From: Streptomyces sp. 35G-GA-8
GTDB taxonomy: Bacteria; Actinomycetota; Actinomycetes; Streptomycetales; Streptomycetaceae
DNA: 64,000 nucleotides
NCBI RefSeq assembly: GCF_023534745.1
Contig: NZ_JAMHJQ010000002.1
Location: 627,783 to 691,782, forward strand
Direction: 5' to 3'
In this document: positions 45,412 through 53,495 of the stretch, piece after piece
Layout: the number at the start of each line of letters is the position of its first letter
Position numbering within the stretch: position 1 is the stretch's first letter
The notes under the pieces: model-generated
What the model saw: the letters and a program-made list of their open reading frames with translations, nothing else
The model's database searches: none
Told to the model about the DNA's origin: nothing
Position numbers and translations under genes: made by a program

Positions 45412-45477
45412 CCACGACCACGTCACGGACGGCCCACGACCGCGTCACGGACGGCCCACGACCGCGTTACGGACGGC
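45412..45477. repeat. 22-base tandem repeats
   Basis: Three near-identical 22-base units (containing CACGACCGCGTCACGGACG) fill the gap between the convergent sensor and DinB-like genes. Confidence 0.75.
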
Positions 45478-46036
45478 CCCACCCCGGATCGCGCCCGGTC
45501 ATGGCCAGCAGGGTCTCGAACGGACCCGCGTCCTCGCCCACCGGCACCGGCTCCCCGAACATCCCCATCTTCCGCGCCGTCGGAGCCAGCGCCCCGAACT
45601 CCGCCCCGAGCATCCCGACGAGCGCCGCGTCCGGCTCGTACGGCTGCCCCGTGGCCCGCGCCAGGTCCCATCCGTGGACGGCCAGATCGCCGACCACCAT
45701 CGCGCCCACCGTCCTGGCCGGCAACGCCATGGACCCCGTGGTGCCCTCCTCGGCGCCCGGCTGCGCCCAAGCCCCGATGAGCCGTGCGGTCTCGTCGGCG
45801 AACCGGCCGCGCCACGCCCCCGTCAGATGCTCGGGGGCGACGCCGAAATCGGAGTCCTTCTTGGCGGCCAGCGCCTGGAAGTTCACGATGACCTGGAAGA
45901 GATGGTCGACGAGGGCGTGTACGTCGTACTGCGCGCACGGGGTCGGCGCGGTGAGCTGGTCGTCGGTGATGTTCCTGACGACGGTGACGGTACGGTCGGC
46001 CGCCACCTCCAGAAGCTTGCTGATGGTGTCGTTCAT
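45467..46036 (-). CDS. TIGR03086 family DinB-like metal-binding protein
   Basis: A 189-residue protein of the actinobacterial TIGR03086/mycothiol-dependent enzyme (DinB) group, a four-helix bundle with a metal site: HALVDHLFQVIVNFQAL and DLAVHGWDLARATGQPYEPD supply the histidines. Relatives use mycothiol in isomerase or detoxification reactions. The ATG at 46036 is chosen since MNDTISKLLEVAADRT is the family N-terminus; the frame continues upstream as shadow of the AraC gene. It diverges from that AraC regulator by 63 bases, its likely controller. Confidence 0.83.
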   Translation of the reverse strand: MNDTISKLLEVAADRTVTVVRNITDDQLTAPTPCAQYDVHALVDHLFQVIVNFQALAAKKDSDFGVAPEHLTGAWRGRFADETARLIGAWAQPGAEEGTTGSMALPARTVGAMVVGDLAVHGWDLARATGQPYEPDAALVGMLGAEFGALAPTARKMGMFGEPVPVGEDAGPFETLLAMTGRDPGWGRP

Positions 46037-46099
46037 GGCCCTGACCATAGGAAACGACGCTCCCAGGCGTCTTGAACAAACGCGACATAGGATCCGGGC

Positions 46100-47056
46100 A
46101 TGGCAGGACCGGGAGGACAGCCGGGCATGGCAGGACCGGCAGGACCACGGCGTGACACCCGGGGCATCGTCGACGCCCCCGGGCTCTTCGCGCGGGTACG
46201 GTTCCGGCGCCGCGAGCCCGCTCCGGCCCTGCGGCCGTATCTGGAGCACTACTGGCTGATCGACTGGGATCTCGAACACCCCTACACCTCCTATGTCGTG
46301 CCGCACCCCTCGGTCAACGTCGTCTTCCAGCGCCTCGGCCCCGGCCCGGACAGCCCGGCCTTCGCCGAGGTCGCGGGCGTCGGCCTGGAGCTGTTCGCAC
46401 AGAAGCTGGCGGGGCGGGGGCGGGTGTGCGGGGTGCAGTTCAGGCCGGGCGGCTTCCGGCCGTTCGCGCCGCGGTGGCCCGTGTCGGAGTGGACGGGGCG
46501 GCGCGTGCCGATCGCCGATGTCATGCCGGCGACGACGGACGCGGACATCGCGGCGGTGCTCGGCCCTGCCGGGGAGGACGCCCGGGTGGCCGCCCTCGAC
46601 ACGTATCTGCTGGGCGTCGGCCCGTACCAGGACCCGCACCCGGACCCGCGGACGGCGCAGGCCATGGCGCTGGCCGACCGGATCCGTACCGACCGCACGA
46701 TCCGGCGCGTGGCCCGGCTCGCCGAGGCGGAAGGGGTGTCGGTGCGCTCACTGCAACGGCTCTTCGCCGCGTATGTGGGAGTGGGGCCGAAGTGGGTGAT
46801 CCTGCGCTACCGCATTCACGAGGCGCTGGAGCGCGCGGAGTCGGAGACGCGTACGGGCCCCGGCACCGGCCCGGAGGTGGACTGGCCGGAGCTGGCCGCC
46901 GAGCTCGGCTACAGCGATCAGGCCCATCTCGTACGGGACTTCACGGCGACGGTCGGGGTACCGCCGACGGCGTACGCCAGACCCCAGGACACCGGACCCC
47001 ACGACACCGGACCCCAGGACACCGGCCCCCAGGACACCGGCCCCCAGGACGCCTGA
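46100..47056 (+). CDS. AraC family regulator
   Basis: A 318-residue regulator with an N-terminal sensory region (LRPYLEHYWLIDWDLEHP, VVPHPSVNVVFQ) of the DUF6597 type and a C-terminal AraC HTH (RTIRRVARLAEAEGVSVRSLQRLFAAYVGVGPKWVILRYRIHEA, later LAAELGYSDQAHLVRDF). It diverges from the DinB-like gene. The last 20 residues are four QDTGP-like units encoded by 15-base DNA repeats. The start may instead be Met10 (46127). Confidence 0.85.
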   Translation: MAGPGGQPGMAGPAGPRRDTRGIVDAPGLFARVRFRRREPAPALRPYLEHYWLIDWDLEHPYTSYVVPHPSVNVVFQRLGPGPDSPAFAEVAGVGLELFAQKLAGRGRVCGVQFRPGGFRPFAPRWPVSEWTGRRVPIADVMPATTDADIAAVLGPAGEDARVAALDTYLLGVGPYQDPHPDPRTAQAMALADRIRTDRTIRRVARLAEAEGVSVRSLQRLFAAYVGVGPKWVILRYRIHEALERAESETRTGPGTGPEVDWPELAAELGYSDQAHLVRDFTATVGVPPTAYARPQDTGPHDTGPQDTGPQDTGPQDA

Positions 47057-47078
47057 GCATCAGAAGCCGGACGCCCGG

Positions 47079-47714
47079 ATGTCAGACCCCAGCCCTACAG
47101 TGCGTGACATGGAGAGCGAAGCGCCGCGCGTGCGGCTGGATCCGTGGTCCGAGGGCGATCTCGGCCTGCTCCGCGCCATGAACGCGCCGGAGCTGATGAG
47201 CCATCTGGGCGGCCCGGAGACCGAGGACCAGCTGCTCACGCGGCACAGACGGTACGTGGACCTGAGCGCGGACCTGACGGGCCGGGGCCGGATGTTCCGG
47301 ATCGCGCTGCTGCCGGCCGGCGAGGCGGTCGGCACGATCGGGTTCTGGGAGCAGACCTGGCGGGGACAGCGGGTGTACGAGACGGGCTGGGGCGTGCTCG
47401 CCGCCCATCAGGGGCGCGGTATCGCGGCGGCGGCAGCGGCGGCCGTCGTGGAGAAGGCGCGCGCCGAGAGCAAGTACCGCTATCTGCACGCCTTCCCGTC
47501 GGTCGACAACCGGTCGTCGAACGCGCTGTGCCGCCGGGTGGGTTTCTCGCTCCAGGGCCCGTGCCGTGTCGAGTACCCGAAGGGGCATCTGATGCGCGCC
47601 AACGACTGGCGGCTCGACCTCGCACCCGGCGCCGACGGCACGGAAGGCCCTGCGCAAGGCCCTGCGGAAAGCCCTGGCCCGGCCCCCGCGTCCAATGACA
47701 TCCTGACGACGTGA
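47079..47714 (+). CDS. GNAT family N-acetyltransferase (RimJ-like)
   Basis: A 211-residue acetyltransferase of the RimJ/RimL-like group. The acetyl-CoA motif is GVLAAHQGRGIAAAAAAAVV (about 100-120), followed by FPSVDNRSSNALCRRVGFSLQG. Met11 (47109) is an alternative start. Its stop overlaps the following Mut7-C gene start in GTGA, so the two are coupled. The target is unknown. The last 25 residues are low complexity Pro/Ala/Gly. Confidence 0.85.
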   Translation: MSDPSPTVRDMESEAPRVRLDPWSEGDLGLLRAMNAPELMSHLGGPETEDQLLTRHRRYVDLSADLTGRGRMFRIALLPAGEAVGTIGFWEQTWRGQRVYETGWGVLAAHQGRGIAAAAAAAVVEKARAESKYRYLHAFPSVDNRSSNALCRRVGFSLQGPCRVEYPKGHLMRANDWRLDLAPGADGTEGPAQGPAESPGPAPASNDILTT

Positions 47715-48445
47715 ACGGACCGGAGATCCAGATCGATTTCGCCCCTGAGCTGCGCCTCTTCGTCCCCGCCGAGCGGCGTCGTGGACGTACGCCCCTGCGC
47801 ACCGACGGGGCGTCCACGCTCGGTCACGTCGTCGAATCGCTCGGTGTCCCGCTCACCGAGGCCGGCGCACTGCTCGTGGACGGCCGCGAGGTGTCCGCCG
47901 CGCACATCCCCGCGGCGGGCGAAACCGTCGAGGTACGGGCCGTGAGCCGCCCCCAGCGGGTGCCGGGCGCTCCCCTGCGCTTTCTGCTCGATGTCCATCT
48001 CGGCACGCTCGCGCGACGGCTGCGGCTGCTCGGCGTCGACGCGGCGTACGAGAACGAGGACATCGGTGACCCGGCCCTGGCCACCCGCTCGGCCGCCGAG
48101 CGCCGGGTGATGCTGTCCCGGGACCGGGGGCTGCTGCGCCGCCGCGAGATCTGGGCCGGGGCGTATATCTACAGCGACCGCCCCGACGCCCAGCTCCGGG
48201 ACGTCCTGGAGCGCTTCGCGCCCGCCCTCGCGCCCTGGACCCGCTGCACCGCCTGCAACGGCGGCCTTGGCCCCGCCGACAAGGCGACCGTCCAGGAACA
48301 GCTGGAGCACGGCACGCAGCGTTCGTACGACGTCTTCGCCCGGTGCACGGCCTGCGGCCAGGTGTACTGGCGCGGCGCGCACCACGCGCGGCTGGCGGCG
48401 ATCGTCGAGGACGCGGTGCGGGAATTCGGCGACGCCGCGGCGTAG
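47711..48445 (+). CDS. Mut7-C RNase-like protein with ubiquitin-like N-terminus
   Basis: A 244-residue protein. Residues 1-80 look like the Mut7-C ubiquitin-like domain (ending GETVEVRAVSR), and residues 85-235 are the Mut7-C PIN-fold RNase (RFLLDVHLGTLARRLRLLGVDAAYEND-like, VMLSRDRGLLRRREI), with two CxxC pairs (CTACNG and CTACGQ) that should bind zinc. The family is predicted to cut RNA, possibly tied to a ThiS/MoaD-like modifier. It starts with GTG in a GTGA overlap with the GNAT gene. Confidence 0.87.
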   Translation: MNGPEIQIDFAPELRLFVPAERRRGRTPLRTDGASTLGHVVESLGVPLTEAGALLVDGREVSAAHIPAAGETVEVRAVSRPQRVPGAPLRFLLDVHLGTLARRLRLLGVDAAYENEDIGDPALATRSAAERRVMLSRDRGLLRRREIWAGAYIYSDRPDAQLRDVLERFAPALAPWTRCTACNGGLGPADKATVQEQLEHGTQRSYDVFARCTACGQVYWRGAHHARLAAIVEDAVREFGDAAA

Positions 48446-48486
48446 ATCCTGTCCGATCGGTCTTCCCGACCGCTCCTCCCGGGCGG

Positions 48487-49041
48487 TCAGAAGACGTACG
48501 GGTCGCCGGTGGCCGGGACCAGCACCCGGTGCCGGTGGTTCTCGGGGTTCGGGTCGCTCGCGCCGCCGTTCCAGTGGGTGTCGATCTGCACGACCACCTC
48601 GACCGGCCTGCCGGCTGTCCTCAGGTCAAGGGCGGTCTCGGGGCTCCGCCCGCCCGCCCGCAGCTGACCCGCGCGGCAGAGCACCACGCGGTCACCGTCC
48701 CGCAGACAGTTGGCCGGCAGGCTCTGCCTGGCCGCCAGGGCGACCGAGAAGGCCAGCCGCACGGTCGCGTCCGCCGTCGCGGACGGGCCGTGGTTCTCGG
48801 ACTCGAAGCGGACCGTCAGCTGTTCGCTCCACAGCGACGCGTACCCGTGGTGCGAGAGATCGGCCTCCGGCACGACGGCACCGGCACCGGCACCGGCACC
48901 GGCACCGGCAACCGCACCCTCGTCCGCGTCCCCATCCATATCCGCGTCCACAGCGACACCGGGGCACGCGCCCATCACCACCGTCACCACCGCCGTGAGG
49001 GCCGACACCGCCACCAGCAACGCCTTGCGCTTGACACCCAT
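48487..49041 (-). CDS. Secreted hypothetical protein
   Basis: A 184-residue exported protein. The N-terminal MGVKRKALLVAVSALTAVVTVVMGAC has the look of a lipoprotein or type I leader. A Gly-Ala repeat (about 44-55, from 6-base GGCACC-like DNA repeats) and an acidic linker lead to a soluble domain with two cysteines (LPANCLRDGDRVVLCRAG) and an NHGPSATADATVRLAF stretch resembling beta-sandwich (DUF11/CARDB-like) domains. Function unknown. It converges on the Mut7-C gene. Confidence 0.7.
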   Translation of the reverse strand: MGVKRKALLVAVSALTAVVTVVMGACPGVAVDADMDGDADEGAVAGAGAGAGAGAVVPEADLSHHGYASLWSEQLTVRFESENHGPSATADATVRLAFSVALAARQSLPANCLRDGDRVVLCRAGQLRAGGRSPETALDLRTAGRPVEVVVQIDTHWNGGASDPNPENHRHRVLVPATGDPYVF

Positions 49042-49232
49042 GGCGGGAACATATCGATCGTCACATCACGAATCGGGCCTCCCTCAGGCCCGGCGCGCCC
49101 CGGTCACCCACATGACACGCCACCGGCACGCGCTCCCACCCACGCCCTCGCCCGCGCACCCCCTCGTCCCGCCCCGCCTATCCTGGCCGGGTCCGCCATC
49201 GATCATCGATCACACGCGCGAGGAGTTACGTC

Positions 49233-50006
49233 ATGACCGCCGCGGGGACCCCCATCGCCGTCATCACCGGAGCGAGCAGTGGCATCGGCGCCGCCACCGC
49301 CCGCCAACTCGCGACAGCCGGCTACCACGTCATCGTCACGGCCCGCCGCAAGGACCGTATCGAGGCGCTCGCCGCCGAACTGACCGCCGCCGGGCAGCGA
49401 GCCTCCGCGTACGCCCTCGATGTCACCGACCGCGCGGCCGTCGACGCCTTCGCCGCCGAGCTGGACCGCTTCCCCTCCGTGAACGTCCTGATCAACAACG
49501 CCGGGGGCGCGCTCGGCGCCGACCCGGTGGCCACCGGCGACCCCGCGGACTGGCGCCGGATGTACGAGACGAACGTCCTCGGCACGCTCAATGTCACCCA
49601 GGCGCTGCTTCCCGCCCTCACCGCGAGCGGCGACGGCACGGTCCTGGTCCTCTCCTCCACCGCCGGCCTCGGCACGTACGAGGGCGGCGGTGGCTATGTC
49701 GCGGCCAAGCACGGCGCCCATGTCCTCGCCGAGACGCTGCGCCTGGAGATCGTCGGCACACCGGTCCGGGTGATCGAGATCGCCCCCGGCATGGTCAAGA
49801 CCGAGGAGTTCGCCACCACCCGCTTCCACGGCGACACCGAGAAGGCGGCGAAGGTCTACGCGGGCGTCGCGGAACCCCTCACCGCCGACGATGTCGCCGA
49901 CACGATCACCTGGGCGGTCACGCGCCCGAGCCATGTCAACATCGACCTGCTGGTGGTACGCCCCCGCGCCCAGGCCTCCAACACCAAGGTCCACCGCGAG
50001 CTGTGA
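49233..50006 (+). CDS. SDR family oxidoreductase
   Basis: A 257-residue classical short-chain dehydrogenase. The NAD(P) motif TGASSGIG is at 12-19, NNAG near 88, and the catalytic set is Ser in LVLSSTAG, Tyr and Lys in YVAAK. Closest in style to YdfG/3-hydroxy acid dehydrogenases (VIEIAPGMVKTEEF). GAGGAG precedes the ATG. It stands alone, converging on rtcB across a hairpin. Confidence 0.9.
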   Translation: MTAAGTPIAVITGASSGIGAATARQLATAGYHVIVTARRKDRIEALAAELTAAGQRASAYALDVTDRAAVDAFAAELDRFPSVNVLINNAGGALGADPVATGDPADWRRMYETNVLGTLNVTQALLPALTASGDGTVLVLSSTAGLGTYEGGGGYVAAKHGAHVLAETLRLEIVGTPVRVIEIAPGMVKTEEFATTRFHGDTEKAAKVYAGVAEPLTADDVADTITWAVTRPSHVNIDLLVVRPRAQASNTKVHREL

Positions 50007-50068
50007 CGACCCCGGCGGCGGAGCGGAACGGCCGGGGCGCCACGGCATCCCGCACGGGGCCGTGACGC

Positions 50069-50107
50069 CCAGGGCCTGTCCGGCGGATCCTCGCGGGCAG
50101 GCCCTGG
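50069..50107. terminator. Hairpin terminator between SDR gene and rtcB
   Basis: CCAGGGCCTG at 50069 pairs perfectly with its complement ending at 50107; the 19-base loop has further GC pairing. It lies between two convergent genes. Confidence 0.6.
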
Positions 50108-50112
50108 CCGCT

Positions 50113-51306
50113 TCAGCCCTTCACACAGATGACCTGCTTCAGCTTCGCCACCACTTCGACCAGATCCCGCTGCTGGTCGATGACCTGCTCGATCGGCTTG
50201 TACGCGGCCGGGATCTCGTCCACGACGCCGGAGTCCTTACGGCACTCCACGCCCCGCGTCTGCTCCTCCAGGTCCCGGGTCGAGAACCGGCGCTTGGCGG
50301 CGTTGCGGCTCATCCTCCGGCCCGCGCCGTGCGAGGCCGAGTTGAACGACGCCTCGTTCCCCAGGCCCTTCACGATGTACGAGCCCGTGCCCATGGAGCC
50401 CGGGATGATCCCGAAGTCGCCACTGCCCGCACGGATCGCGCCCTTCCGCGTGACCAGCAGGTCCATGCCCTCGTACCGCTCCTCCGCCACATAGTTGTGG
50501 TGGCAGGAGATGACCTCGTCGAAGGTCACCCGCGCCTTCTTGAACTCCTTGCGGACCACGTCCTGGAAGAGCGCCATCATGATCGCGCGGTTGTACTTCG
50601 CGTACTCCTGCGCCCAGAAGAGATCGTTCCGGTATGCCGCCATCTGCGGGGTGTCCGCGATGAAGACGGCGAGATCCCGGTCGATCAGCCCCTGGTTGTG
50701 CGGCAGCTTCTGGGCCTGGCCGATGTGGTGGTCGGCCAGTTCCTTGCCGATGTTCCGGGATCCGGAGTGGAGCATCAGCCAGACCGAATCCGACTCATCG
50801 AGACAGAACTCGATGAAGTGATTCCCCGATCCAAGCGTTCCCATCTGCTTCGTGGCGCGCTCCTGACGGAATTTGACCGAATCGGCGACCCCATCGAACC
50901 GCCCCCAGAAATCCGCCCAGCCCGCCGTCGCGAAACCGTGCATCCGTCCCGGATCCACCGCCTCGTCGTGCATGCCACGGCCCACCGGAATCGCCTGCTC
51001 GATCTTGGAGCGCAGCCGGGACAGATCGCCGGGCAGATCGTTCGCCGTCAGGGACGTCTTCACCGCCGACATCCCGCACCCGATGTCCACACCCACCGCC
51101 GCCGGGCAGACCGCTCCGTGCATCGCGATCACCGAACCGACCGTCGCGCCCTTGCCGTAATGCACGTCCGGCATGACGGCGAGGCCCTTGATCCAGGGCA
51201 GTGTGGCAACATTCCGGAGCTGCTGCATGGCGCCTTCTTCGACCGTCGCGGGATCCGCCCACATCCGGATCGGCACCTTCGCGCCCGGCATCTCTACATA
51301 CGACAT
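50113..51306 (-). CDS. rtcB: RNA-splicing ligase RtcB
   Basis: A 397-residue RtcB ligase. It seals RNA 2',3'-cyclic phosphate or 3'-phosphate ends to 5'-hydroxyls using GTP and manganese. Metal-binding motifs are DVHYGKGATVGSVI (47-60), DIGCGMS (74-80), GSGNHF and HSGSRNIG; the guanylylated histidine lies in SHGAGRRMSR. GAGGGG precedes the ATG. The short bacterial form, suited to repair of broken RNA. No rtcA or RtcR-type regulator is adjacent. Confidence 0.95.
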   Translation of the reverse strand: MSYVEMPGAKVPIRMWADPATVEEGAMQQLRNVATLPWIKGLAVMPDVHYGKGATVGSVIAMHGAVCPAAVGVDIGCGMSAVKTSLTANDLPGDLSRLRSKIEQAIPVGRGMHDEAVDPGRMHGFATAGWADFWGRFDGVADSVKFRQERATKQMGTLGSGNHFIEFCLDESDSVWLMLHSGSRNIGKELADHHIGQAQKLPHNQGLIDRDLAVFIADTPQMAAYRNDLFWAQEYAKYNRAIMMALFQDVVRKEFKKARVTFDEVISCHHNYVAEERYEGMDLLVTRKGAIRAGSGDFGIIPGSMGTGSYIVKGLGNEASFNSASHGAGRRMSRNAAKRRFSTRDLEEQTRGVECRKDSGVVDEIPAAYKPIEQVIDQQRDLVEVVAKLKQVICVKG

Positions 51307-51492
51307 AACCCCTCGATTCCCCCGGAAGCCTCATAACGCAAAAGCCGGAACCAGAGCCGTCAAAAAAGACAGCCGACCAGCATCGACGGCGTTGCGTGCG
51401 ATAGACATTGTGTCCATCGGCCGTCATCCGGCGGCAAGCAGTTTTCGCGCGGAGCCCCGCGCGGAACCCCGTACAGAAGGGAGCCCGGGACC

Positions 51493-52362
51493 GTGCAGCC
51501 AAAGGCGCGCAAGGCGTACGTACCCGGCCTGGCGGCGCTCCTCGTGGTGGTGGTCGCCGGCTGCTCGGGGGGAAGCGGCGCGGACGGCGCCGTCACCGAC
51601 ACCAAGCCGGGCGGCCCCACCACCGCCACCGCCGCTCAGCCGGGCAAATACCGCACGCTCCGCGAGGCCTGCGGCTCCGTACCGCGCTCCATGCTCAAGG
51701 ATCTCCTGCCCGGCGCCGCCTCGCTCCCCGAGGACCAGCAGGCGAAGACGTACGAGGGCACGGCCTCCGTGACGTACGACACCGACCGCCGCGTCGGGTG
51801 CAGCTGGAAGGCCACCTCCCCCGACGCCTCGAACCAGCTGATGATCGATCTCGAACGCGTCGTGTCGTACGACCCGGCCGTGAGCGACGCCGACCGGGCG
51901 CAGGCCGTCTACACGACGAAGGAGACGGCCGCGGGGCTGTCCTCGCCCAACGCCTCCGGGACACCGAGCGGCACCCCCACCGCCTCCGGCGCCGGCACGG
52001 GCATCGGTACGGGTACGGACACCGCCCTCGGCACGACCCCGGGGACCGGCGCCCCCTCCGGTTCCGGGACCCCTTCCGGGGCGCCCTCCGGGACGCCGTC
52101 CGGCGGCACGACCCCCGACGGCCTCGAACCGCGCGTCCTCGACGGCCCCGGCGACGACGCCTTCCTCGACGATGTCCTCGCCCGCGCCGGCGCTGCCGCT
52201 CAGCGGCGCACGGTGAGCGTGGTCTTCCGCACATCGAATGTGATCGTGACCGTCCGGTACACCGAGCAGTCCGCCCACCTCGCCGTGGTCCCCGACAGCA
52301 AAGAACTGCAGGACAAGGCGCGAGGACTGGCCGAAACGCTCAACGAGCAGCTCAACGAATAG
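51493..52362 (+). CDS. DUF3558-like lipoprotein
   Basis: A 289-residue lipoprotein: leader ending at lipobox VVAGC (C24), then a DUF3558-type domain (KYRTLREACGSVPRSMLKDLLPG, later VGCSWKATSPDASNQLMIDLERV). A 60-residue Gly/Ser/Thr/Pro insert (about 152-215) separates the domain halves. The following gene is a relative, so the pair probably arose by duplication. GTG at 51493, with GGGAGCCCGGGACC upstream. Function of the family is unknown. Confidence 0.78.
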   Translation: MQPKARKAYVPGLAALLVVVVAGCSGGSGADGAVTDTKPGGPTTATAAQPGKYRTLREACGSVPRSMLKDLLPGAASLPEDQQAKTYEGTASVTYDTDRRVGCSWKATSPDASNQLMIDLERVVSYDPAVSDADRAQAVYTTKETAAGLSSPNASGTPSGTPTASGAGTGIGTGTDTALGTTPGTGAPSGSGTPSGAPSGTPSGGTTPDGLEPRVLDGPGDDAFLDDVLARAGAAAQRRTVSVVFRTSNVIVTVRYTEQSAHLAVVPDSKELQDKARGLAETLNEQLNE

Positions 52363-52490
52363 CCGCCCCCGTCCCCGGCGCCCGCCCCGGGCGCGCGGGG
52401 CCCGGACTCCCGCTCAGGGGGCCCGCGGACCCGGCTCGGCGGTTACCGTGGCCGATCGGACCGTATGACAACCGACCGACTGAAGGAACC

Positions 52491-53273
52491 ATGCACCGTT
52501 CAGCCTCGCGACTCACCCGCATACTCGCCTGCGCAGCCGTTCCGGTGATGCTCGTCGTCGCCGGCTGCTCGTCCGACTCCGGCGGCGAGAGCGACGCCGA
52601 CGGCTCCTCGTCGAGCCCGAGCACCGCACCGGCCCCGAGCGTCACCCCGGCCAAGTACAGCGGGCTCCCCGACGCCTGCGACACGATCGGCGAGAAGACG
52701 GTCGGCTCGCTCGTTCCCAAGGTCAAGAACAAGGGCGGCACGGCGGCGCGGTCCAGCGACATCGACACCCGCGGCAGCTGCTCCTGGAACGGTCTGGACG
52801 ACAAGGGCGTCAAGGGCTCGCAGTACCGCTGGCTCGATGTCTCCCTCATGCGGTACGACTCCGACGTCACGCTCGGCAGCGGCGCCGAGCGCGCCGGCGA
52901 GTACTACGCGAAGGAGGTCGCCGGGGCCCAGGGCACGGCGGGCGCCAAGAGCGTCAAGTCGGTCGCCACGGCCGGCATCGGCGACCAGGCGACGCTGGTC
53001 ACGTACACCCTCAACAAGACCGACGAGGACTTCGCGTACGCCACGGTCGTGACCCGCGCGGAGAATGTCGTGATCACCCTCACCTACAACGGTGCGGGTT
53101 ACGCGGGCGCGAAGTCGCCCAGCTCCGCCGATCTGACGAAGAACGCGGAGAAGGCGGCCAAGGAGGCTGTCGCGGCGGTCACCGCCGGCTCCGAGGACGC
53201 GCCGGGCGCCGGGGAGAGCCCGAAGGCCGGATCCGAGGCCCCGTCGGGGTCGGCGTCGACCAAGTCGGGCTGA
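52491..53273 (+). CDS. DUF3558 family lipoprotein
   Basis: A 260-residue lipoprotein with lipobox VVAGC (C26) and a Ser/Pro linker. The domain starts KYSGLPDACDTIGEKTVGSLVP, with GSCSWNGLDD as the second cysteine region. AAGGAACC precedes the ATG. It is about 130 bases after a related gene and has no long insert. DUF3558 proteins are surface lipoproteins of actinobacteria without assigned function. Confidence 0.85.
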   Translation: MHRSASRLTRILACAAVPVMLVVAGCSSDSGGESDADGSSSSPSTAPAPSVTPAKYSGLPDACDTIGEKTVGSLVPKVKNKGGTAARSSDIDTRGSCSWNGLDDKGVKGSQYRWLDVSLMRYDSDVTLGSGAERAGEYYAKEVAGAQGTAGAKSVKSVATAGIGDQATLVTYTLNKTDEDFAYATVVTRAENVVITLTYNGAGYAGAKSPSSADLTKNAEKAAKEAVAAVTAGSEDAPGAGESPKAGSEAPSGSASTKSG

Positions 53274-53282
53274 GGCTGTCGG

Positions 53283-53332
53283 AAGCCGCCCGAGTCGTTT
53301 TCTCCGCAAGCCGCCCGAGTCGTTTTCTCCGC
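53283..53332. repeat. 25-base direct duplication
   Basis: Two identical adjacent 25-base copies (53283-53307 and 53308-53332), each containing CGAGTCGTTTTCTCC, lie just after the DUF3558 gene. A T-rich run in a high-GC setting suggests part of a terminator or promoter. Confidence 0.8.
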
Positions 53333-53495
53333 TTATCCACGGGGCCCGGACCTCTCCCGAAGGCCGGGCTCCGCTCCCCGCGCCACGCCGTACACACTCA
53401 TGTGCCAGGCTGTGCCCGCCGGGTGTCGGGTCGTCGAGTGATTGTTGTCGAGTACCTGACGCCCCATACGGGCCGAATACGGGAGGAGATCGCGG

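Noticed and set aside
53273..53495. Possible gene between DUF3558 and DUF2637 genes
   Set aside because: Only short frames without ribosome sites; it holds the 25-base duplication and likely promoter.
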